Source: Gammaproteobacteria bacterium (GTDB lineage Bacteria > Pseudomonadota > Gammaproteobacteria > JALTLT01). From it: a stretch of DNA of 10,808 nt. The notes beneath the pieces were generated by a model. It searched no databases, was not told the origin of the DNA, and saw nothing but the letters and a program-made list of their open reading frames with translations. Made by a program: the position numbers and the translations under genes. The stretch spans positions 1 through 10,808 of the forward strand of contig JALTLT010000387.1 of assembly GCA_027001815.1 (NCBI GenBank), given 5' to 3'. Below are positions 6,751 through 10,808 of this stretch, piece after piece; position 1 is the stretch's first letter, and each line of letters opens with the position of its first letter.

Positions 6751-7680
6751 ATGAGCGAAAATGATCTCGACAGCCCCGGTCTCTGGGACGACCCCCTCTT
6801 CGAGCGTTTCCAGACCCCCGTCAACAGCCCGGTGGCGCCCCATCAGCTCACCCTGGACGACGAGATCCAGTTCCGCTGTCACAAGGGGATCGCCTGCTTC
6901 AATGCCTGTTGCAGCAACATCGACATCACTCTCACGCCTTGGGACATCCGCTGCATGGCCCGGAGGCTCGATCTCAAGACCTGGCAGGTGATGCTCAAGT
7001 ACACCATGCCCTTCGAGATGGACGCCCACGGCCTGCCGGGGGTCAAGCTGCGACCGGTGGAGAAGGGAACCGCCTGTCAGTTCATGGTGGAGGAGGGGTG
7101 CTCCATCTACGAGGACCGCCCCACCGCCTGCCGATACTACGCCCTCGGTATCATGGAGCTGCGCCGCAAGGACAGCAGCACCCTGGAGGATGTCTACTTC
7201 ATGGTGAAAGAGGAGCACTGTCTCGGCCATCAGGAGGAGCGGCGTCTGACGGTGCGCGAGTACCGCCAGGAGCAGGGGGTGGAGGTGTACGACGACCTCA
7301 ACCGTGGCTGGATGGACCTGGTGGTGAAGAAGAAATCGGCCGGCCCCGCCGTGGGCGCCCCTTCCGAGCGCAGCCTGCAGCTCTTCTCCATGCTCTACGA
7401 TCTGGATGCCTTCCGTCTCTTCACCCAGAGCGAGGGGTTCAACCGGCTGTTCGACATCGATCCGCAGACGCGCAAGGCGATCGACGAGGACGACGCCGAA
7501 CTGTTGCGCTTCGGTGTCCGCTTCCTGCGCCAGACCCTGTTCGGCGAAAAGAGCATCCCCATGCGCGAGGAGGCGGTACGGGAGCGCTACGAGCGGCGCA
7601 AGGAGGTGATCGAACAGAAGGCCCGGGAGCTGGCCGAGAAGTATGAGCTGCGCGATCCCCAGGAGGAGGGGGAGGCGTGA
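6751..7680 (+). CDS. YkgJ-family cysteine cluster protein with long C-terminal extension
   Basis: The 309-aa cytoplasmic protein has the YkgJ (CxxCxxxC putative zinc/iron chelatase) cysteine pattern in its first half: C43, C49, C53 and C54 (CHKGIACFNACC), C68, C109, C117 and C127, with a further C157 in HCLGH. The order of a Cys-rich start, a CxxMVEEGCSIYEDRP-type middle and a CRYYALG end is diagnostic. The family is thought to bind a metal ion or Fe-S cluster, but its biochemical role is not established. Residues after about 170 are beyond the core family and end in a charged, probably helical segment (about 270-300, rich in E, R and K). Small members are about 80-130 aa, so this is a long form. 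The ATG has only a weak GAG-type ribosome site. It lies 96 bases after the sigma-54 activator stop and has its own TATAAT, so independent transcription is likely. It converges with the pentapeptide gene 37 bases downstream. Confidence 0.85.
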   Translation: MSENDLDSPGLWDDPLFERFQTPVNSPVAPHQLTLDDEIQFRCHKGIACFNACCSNIDITLTPWDIRCMARRLDLKTWQVMLKYTMPFEMDAHGLPGVKLRPVEKGTACQFMVEEGCSIYEDRPTACRYYALGIMELRRKDSSTLEDVYFMVKEEHCLGHQEERRLTVREYRQEQGVEVYDDLNRGWMDLVVKKKSAGPAVGAPSERSLQLFSMLYDLDAFRLFTQSEGFNRLFDIDPQTRKAIDEDDAELLRFGVRFLRQTLFGEKSIPMREEAVRERYERRKEVIEQKARELAEKYELRDPQEEGEA

Positions 7681-7684
7681 GCGG

Positions 7685-7709
7685 GGCCATCCCGCACGGG
7701 CGGGAGGCC
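7685..7709. terminator. GC-rich hairpin between convergent genes, possible bidirectional terminator
   Basis: GGCC at 7685-7688 and CCCGC at 7691-7695 pair with GCGGG at 7700-7704 and GGCC at 7706-7709. The loop is ACGG, with a small internal bulge. It fills most of the 37-base gap between the stop codons of two convergent genes. No U-tract follows in either direction, so termination by this hairpin is plausible but not certain. Confidence 0.4.
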
Positions 7710-7717
7710 GATCACCG

Positions 7718-8065
7718 CTACTCGCGGTCGTAGCGCATCCGTGTGCCGTGGATCAGTGACAGGGTGATCTCGTCGGCACTGAGTTGCGGGGGGAAGTAGG
7801 TGCCGGAGATCTTGGCGGCATGGATGCTGGCCCCCTCGAGGTTTGCGGTGGTGAAGTCGATGCCGCGCAGATCCGCCTGGCGGAAATAGGCATCCCGGAG
7901 ATCGAGGTTGGAGGCCTCCATCCCGCGCAGATCCACGTGGCGGAAGTCGGCCCCACGCAGGTCGCACTTCACGCCCATCCGCCGTTTCTCGTTGAAGGTC
8001 TCGATATTGCCATCCCGCAGCAGCATGTAGAGCGGGTCGTCCCGTTTCTGTACCGGTTTTCCCAT
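7718..8065 (-). CDS. pentapeptide-repeat protein (115 aa)
   Basis: Residues 34-93 can be read as twelve consecutive pentapeptides, for example CDLRG, ADFRH, VDLRG, LDLRD, ADLRG and ANLEG, with L or F at the centre. This predicts about three coils of a right-handed quadrilateral beta-helix. A short N-terminal region (PLYMLLRDGNIETFNEKR) and a C-terminal tail (SADEITLSLIHGTRMRY) flank the helix and are not repeats. There is no signal peptide or membrane segment, so it is probably a small cytoplasmic protein. Pentapeptide proteins include DNA mimics of the Qnr/MfpA type, but this one is much shorter than those (about 180-220 aa), and a function should not be assumed. The ATG has a good GAGGAG ribosome site 7 bases upstream. 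A small hairpin, CCCCTC/GAGGGG at 8088-8101, lies just before that site. The palindromic element at 8121-8290 lies upstream, between this gene and the PilZ-like gene transcribed in the same direction. Confidence 0.88.
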   Translation of the reverse strand: MGKPVQKRDDPLYMLLRDGNIETFNEKRRMGVKCDLRGADFRHVDLRGMEASNLDLRDAYFRQADLRGIDFTTANLEGASIHAAKISGTYFPPQLSADEITLSLIHGTRMRYDRE

Positions 8066-8120
8066 CGCGGTCTCCTCTGCTTCCTTTCCCCTCTCGAGGG
8101 GTGGCTCGTTTCGAATGCCG

Positions 8121-8290
8121 TTAGCAGGCTGTTGAAAAACCCCGTTTTTCGGCAGCCTGTGGTGCGGTGCATGGATGCAGCGCCGTTTTCAATGACGAAA
8201 GATCATTGAAAACGTGAGGAAGCCGGAAATCGCATTTTCGGCTTCCGGCGTTGAAAAAGGCCAGGACGGCCTTTTTCAACATCCTGTTAG
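8121..8290. repeat. 170-bp palindromic MITE-like element with four hairpins
   Basis: The left end TTAGCAGGCTGTTGAAAAA (8121-8139) and the reverse complement of the right end, CTAACAGGATGTTGAAAAA (8272-8290), match at 16 of 19 positions. Between the ends are four stem-loops. Stem 1 is 8125-8140 with 8144-8159 (14 of 16 pairs, loop CCC). Stem 2 is 8185-8195 with 8203-8213 (perfect 11 bp). Stem 3 is 8218-8230 with 8234-8246 (12 of 13). Stem 4 is 8250-8262 with 8268-8280 (perfect 13 bp, loop AGGAC). A small TGCAT/ATGCA hairpin lies between stems 1 and 2. There is no open frame in it and no clear target-site duplication. The right end supplies the TAA stop of the PilZ-like gene, and stem 4 just beyond could help end that transcript. 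It fits a non-autonomous element or an intergenic palindromic repeat. A related partial copy is at 10226-10283. Confidence 0.8.
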
Positions 8291-10182
8291 TCGAGCACGT
8301 TGCTCATGGACTGCAGGTTGTGGGCCTGCCGCAGCTCCTGCTCCGGGAGTTCCAGCGGCTGGAACAGGAACTGGGAGAAGGAGCGGCTGGTCTCCCGCAG
8401 CTCGGTGAGGCGCACATACTGCAGGGTATCACCGAGGTTGACCAGAAGCCGACTCCCCACGTCGTAGATGGCGGCGGGGGTGATGAGGCTGCCCTTCTTA
8501 TTGAGTGAGTCACCGGCCGACTGCAGCAGGGCCCGTTGATAGCTTCCCCCCTTGCCGGTTCCCTCCACTCCCCTGACCGCCACCGGTTCCACCAGGGTGG
8601 CGAGCAGCAGTATTCCCATCTCCAGGGAGTTGTCGGGGTGCACCCGCAGCCAGCGGATCGCCCCCACCACCCAACCGTCTCCCTCCTCCTTCTGATCGGG
8701 GCGATAGGCCACCAGCTCCCCCACCCGCACGGCCATTCCCTGCCGGGGCGGTGTGTGCAGGCAGAGGCCACAGCAGCTCACGTTCTTGCGACTCCACGAA
8801 AGGAGTTGCTGCATGAGGTCGCTCTGGCGGGTCACGGCCAGGGGTGGCTTGTGCTTCTTCTTCGCCTTGTGGAGGTAGACCCGCTCCCAGATGTCGGTGA
8901 TCTCTTCCTTGTTGGCGAAGGGGTCCTGACCGCTGGGTTCGGTGGTGTAGTTGAGGGAGGCCTCGGCCTGTTCCACCCGCCAAGGCTCGAAATCCATGGG
9001 GACCAGCTCCCATGAGTCGGAGGTCCGTTCCCCGCCGCCGGAGAGGATCCGGATCTCGCTCTGGTCCGGCTCGAACTGCGCCTCGTCGCTGATGTGGTAG
9101 TGACAGGACATGAGGCCGATGGTCATCGCCACCGAGCCGAGGGCGGCGGTGCGGGGATGGAGGCGATCCTCGTTGCGTCCCCAGGCGCTGCGAAGCCGGC
9201 CGAGCATGTTGCGCTGGAGGCGGATGGTGAGGGGGCTGGCTCCCGCCCTGGCGGCGGCATTGGGTGCGTTCAGCTCCTCCAGCTTGCGATCCAGGGCGCG
9301 GAGCAGGGGAAGCACCTGAATCATTCTCGGCTCCGGGGCGTCCACCAGGGTGTCGCGGCGGTGGAAGAGGGGCGGGGCGTCGGCCCGCAGGTCGACGATG
9401 AATGCGCCGGGAGAGAGGCCATCCTCCGGCAGGGGAGTCAGGCGGCACCCCTCCTGCCACTGTCTGAGCCACTTCCAGACGATGTTCGCCTCCCCCTGCA
9501 TCAGGTGGGGGGGATTCGCCATGGCGAGAAGGAGGATGCGCCGGTAGAGGGCCGCCGGGGTCATCTCCTCGCCGCCGGTGAGGGAGAAGGTGCGTTCCAG
9601 GGCCGAGGGGTGGGGTTCCAGGTGGAGGTAGATCTGATGGATCACCCCCCACAGGCCGGGCGGCTCGTCACGGTAGACCAGGTAGCTCTCCAGCAGCAGG
9701 CGGGAGAGGGCTGCCATGGCGCGGAAGCCGGCTTCCACGAGGGTGCGGGAGAGGGAGCCGTTGCTGCGGCTGCGTACCCCCTCGTGGAAGACGATCCGGT
9801 AACCGCGGGCCAGTTCGTTGTTGAGCCGCAGGGCGAGCATCAGCCGCTTGAGGTTGCGTGGTGAGAGGGGCAGGCTCGCCTGGCTGTAGCGGTCGCTGAG
9901 GGCGTCGGTGAGGGAGTGGATGCTCTCTTCCAGTCCGGCCAGAAGTTCCATGCGCTGGGAGGGCTTCAACTCGGCGGTGACGATCTGCTCGATGCGCCCC
10001 AGCAGTTCGCCGGCCGCCGGCTCGGTATTGGCCAGGGGCAGGGTTCGCAGCCACTCCGCCTGTCGGGTCGGGTGGACCTCGAGACCGATCTCGCGGGGCG
10101 GGAGGAATGCCTGAGGCAGCCGCAGGCTGATCTCGCCAGGGCGGGCGCTGACAGAGGGGCTGCGGGTGTTCGGACTCGTCAC
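8287..10182 (-). CDS. large protein with degenerate C-terminal PilZ-like domain, candidate c-di-GMP effector
   Basis: The 631-aa protein (from GTG at 10182) has no membrane helix or signal peptide. Roughly residues 40-440 are mostly helical in character and not assignable to a known enzyme. Residues about 440-545 resemble a PilZ domain: N467-V-S469-C-C-G472 fits the D/NxSxxG motif, followed by a beta-rich stretch with VGAIRWLRV (506-514) and an EMGILLL strand, as in PilZ barrels. The upstream RxxxR arginine motif is not visible, though a Lys-rich patch (KAKKKHK) precedes, so cyclic di-GMP binding is uncertain. Start choice: frames from GTG 10434 or ATG 10287 stay open, but third-position G+C is only about half in codons between 10287 and 10182 and about 84% in the next 43 codons. 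The extra stretch also contains a repeat copy. No good ribosome site precedes any of the three. Stop TAA (8287-8289) lies inside the palindromic element. Confidence 0.82.
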   Translation of the reverse strand: MTSPNTRSPSVSARPGEISLRLPQAFLPPREIGLEVHPTRQAEWLRTLPLANTEPAAGELLGRIEQIVTAELKPSQRMELLAGLEESIHSLTDALSDRYSQASLPLSPRNLKRLMLALRLNNELARGYRIVFHEGVRSRSNGSLSRTLVEAGFRAMAALSRLLLESYLVYRDEPPGLWGVIHQIYLHLEPHPSALERTFSLTGGEEMTPAALYRRILLLAMANPPHLMQGEANIVWKWLRQWQEGCRLTPLPEDGLSPGAFIVDLRADAPPLFHRRDTLVDAPEPRMIQVLPLLRALDRKLEELNAPNAAARAGASPLTIRLQRNMLGRLRSAWGRNEDRLHPRTAALGSVAMTIGLMSCHYHISDEAQFEPDQSEIRILSGGGERTSDSWELVPMDFEPWRVEQAEASLNYTTEPSGQDPFANKEEITDIWERVYLHKAKKKHKPPLAVTRQSDLMQQLLSWSRKNVSCCGLCLHTPPRQGMAVRVGELVAYRPDQKEEGDGWVVGAIRWLRVHPDNSLEMGILLLATLVEPVAVRGVEGTGKGGSYQRALLQSAGDSLNKKGSLITPAAIYDVGSRLLVNLGDTLQYVRLTELRETSRSFSQFLFQPLELPEQELRQAHNLQSMSNVLD

Positions 10183-10225
10183 GCTCTTCGGGCCACTGGG
10201 TCTACCGGGATCGTGGGGTTGCCTT

Positions 10226-10283
10226 GCAGGTTGTTGAAAACGCGGCTTTTCGGCAGACCCGTCTGCGGCACCGGGATGTGCCG
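10226..10283. repeat. partial copy of the palindromic repeat (left-end type)
   Basis: GCAGGTTGTTGAAAA at 10226-10240 and CTTTTCGGCAG at 10246-10256 closely match GCAGGCTGTTGAAAAA and TTTTTCGGCAG at the left end of the element at 8121-8290. Two small hairpins follow: GCAGAC/GTCTGC at 10253-10266, and CGGCAC/GTGCCG at 10266-10283 with loop CGGGAT. No right end is seen, so this is a truncated or single-unit copy. It lies just upstream of the chosen start of the PilZ-like gene. Confidence 0.6.
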
Positions 10284-10538
10284 TCATCGCCAACCGCGTC
10301 GAGCGGTCGGAGATGGAGAAGACAGAACGCCGATCTCTGGTTCCGTAGTCGACAAGGTCTGCCTCCGGACCTTTCTCGACCCTCCTGCCAGGGGCCGCTC
10401 CGGGGGGGTGCGACAGGCAACGAAAACGACGCACCGATCACTGAGTGGCCGCTTCACCTCCCCGCAGGAGTGTCGGCTTCGTTTGGTTCGGTGAATCCGT
10501 CTGCGTCCCCCACGTCCTCTCCGGCTCGGTTCCGCCTT

Positions 10539-10567
10539 GTTTTAGCAGGGGATGAGGGGAAAGACAA
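10539..10567 (-). promoter_or_regulatory. extended -10 sigma-70 promoter candidate for the PilZ-like gene
   Basis: On the minus strand, TTGTCT (10567-10562, 4 of 6) is followed by 17 bases and TAAAAC (10544-10539, 4 of 6). TGC sits immediately before the -10, as in extended -10 promoters. Transcription would start near 10532, giving a leader of about 350 bases before the GTG at 10182. Confidence 0.4.
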
Positions 10568-10617
10568 ACGGTTTTCACCTCCATCCGTCAATAATCTAAC
10601 GCCTGGACAAACCTTCT

Positions 10618-10633
10618 TGCCAGAAGCATGCCA
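10618..10633 (-). promoter_or_regulatory. sigma-54 (RpoN) -24/-12 promoter candidate upstream of the PilZ-like gene
   Basis: The minus strand reads TGGCATG, CTTC, TGGCA. Against the consensus TGGCACG-N4-TTGCW this is 6 of 7 and 4 of 5. The near-invariant GG and GC dinucleotides are exactly 10 bases apart. It lies 22 bases past the RND stop codon and points toward the PilZ-like gene, with an expected start near 10607. A sigma-54 activator is encoded elsewhere in the window, but nothing shows that it acts here. Confidence 0.45.
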
Positions 10634-10654
10634 CGATTTCCGGATGGCCGGTGG

Positions 10655-10808
10655 TCATGGGGGGGATGGGCGGGAGGTTGCCCGGTGGGCGAGACGGTAG
10701 AGGAGGGGGATCAGCAGCAGGCTCACCAGCAGGGAGAAGGAGAGGCCGGAGATGATGGTGATCGCCAGCGGTTGGAGCAGGCCGGCCCCCTCGCCCCAGG
10801 CCATCGCC
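10655..10808 (-). CDS. RND-family efflux transporter, C-terminal end only
   Basis: Only the last 50 codons before the TGA at 10655-10657 are in the window; the gene continues beyond the right edge. The reading is AMAWGEGAGLLQPLAITII, then SGLSFSLLVSLLLIPLLYRL and a short basic/proline tail. It matches the end of AcrB/CzcA-type inner-membrane pumps: a small-residue G/E segment, LLQPLAI, an amphipathic turn, then the last membrane helix ending in PxLY. The pump exports drugs, metals or other hydrophobic compounds using proton-motive force with an adaptor and outer-membrane channel. Whether it is a heavy-metal (HME) or hydrophobe (HAE) type cannot be told from this end. It reads toward the PilZ-like gene, but 472 bases and two promoter candidates lie between, so co-transcription is not required. 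Confidence 0.85.
   Translation of the reverse strand, partial: AMAWGEGAGLLQPLAITIISGLSFSLLVSLLLIPLLYRLAHRATSRPSPP

Larger units (their letters stand above)
10183..10654. other. intergenic/leader region upstream of the PilZ-like gene
   Basis: These 472 bases lie between the RND transporter stop and the chosen GTG of the PilZ-like gene, both on the minus strand. The region is visibly richer in A+T than its neighbours. It contains a partial palindromic repeat (10226-10283) and two promoter candidates (10539-10567 and 10618-10633). It also has a strong purine-rich GGGGAGGTGA (minus, 10463-10454) with no well-spaced start codon after it. Short open frames on both strands have no recognisable product. 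No known riboswitch class was recognised. Confidence 0.6.

Noticed and set aside
5647..7230. A 527-codon minus-strand frame.
   Set aside because: It is antisense to the sigma-54 activator and YkgJ-family genes, both with complete family signatures.
8121..8290. The cluster of hairpins as a CRISPR array.
   Set aside because: The stems differ from each other and are not equal direct repeats with unique spacers.
10202..10441. A 79-codon minus-strand frame starting GTG at 10441, downstream of GGGGAGGTGA.
   Set aside because: Spacing from the purine-rich site is about 14 bases, codon use is not like real genes here, and no family is recognisable.

Overview
The window looks like chromosomal DNA from a high-G+C proteobacterium, most likely a gammaproteobacterium of the Chromatiales/Ectothiorhodospiraceae type. 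This placement is inference from codon bias (third positions nearly always G or C in genes) and from gene families common there: a multi-PAS GGDEF sensor, ClsA-type cardiolipin synthase, a SafE/DsbD-like membrane protein, a receiver-less sigma-54 activator, a YkgJ cysteine-cluster protein, a short pentapeptide-repeat protein, a large PilZ-like protein and an RND pump. No rRNA, tRNA, CRISPR array, transposase or phage gene was seen.

Layout. Bases 1-2707 (minus) hold most of a membrane-bound diguanylate cyclase that runs off the left edge inside its GGDEF domain. Bases 2708-3381 are a gene-free divergent intergenic region with hairpins and weak promoter candidates. Bases 3382-7680 (plus) carry four co-directional genes: cls, a SafE-like membrane protein, a PspF-like sigma-54 activator and a YkgJ-family protein. 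Gaps are 46, 58 and 96 bases. The last two genes each have a promoter candidate, so this is probably not one simple operon. Bases 7718-8065 (minus) encode a pentapeptide-repeat protein convergent with the YkgJ gene. Bases 8121-8290 hold a 170-bp palindromic, MITE-like element with imperfect terminal inverted repeats and four hairpins. Its right end supplies the stop codon of the next minus-strand gene. Bases 8287-10182 (minus) encode a 631-aa protein with a degenerate PilZ-like C-terminal domain. Bases 10183-10654 are a leader/intergenic region with a second partial copy of the repeat and two promoter candidates, one of sigma-54 type. Bases 10655-10808 (minus) are the last 50 codons of an RND efflux transporter.

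How the genes may work together. Cyclic di-GMP is the one recurring theme: a sensor-cyclase at the left and a PilZ-like candidate effector at the right, though they are 5.6 kb apart and not co-transcribed. The sigma-54 activator has lost any sensory N-terminal domain and should act on promoters elsewhere. One good sigma-54-type promoter candidate does lie in the window, upstream of the PilZ-like gene. The most suggestive regulatory site is upstream of the activator itself: a 29-bp palindrome containing an FNR/Anr/DNR-like half-site, placed where a class II activator would bind. I see no defence island or clearly new multi-gene system. The most notable items are the palindromic element, the activator's control region and the poorly characterised PilZ-like and YkgJ-like proteins.
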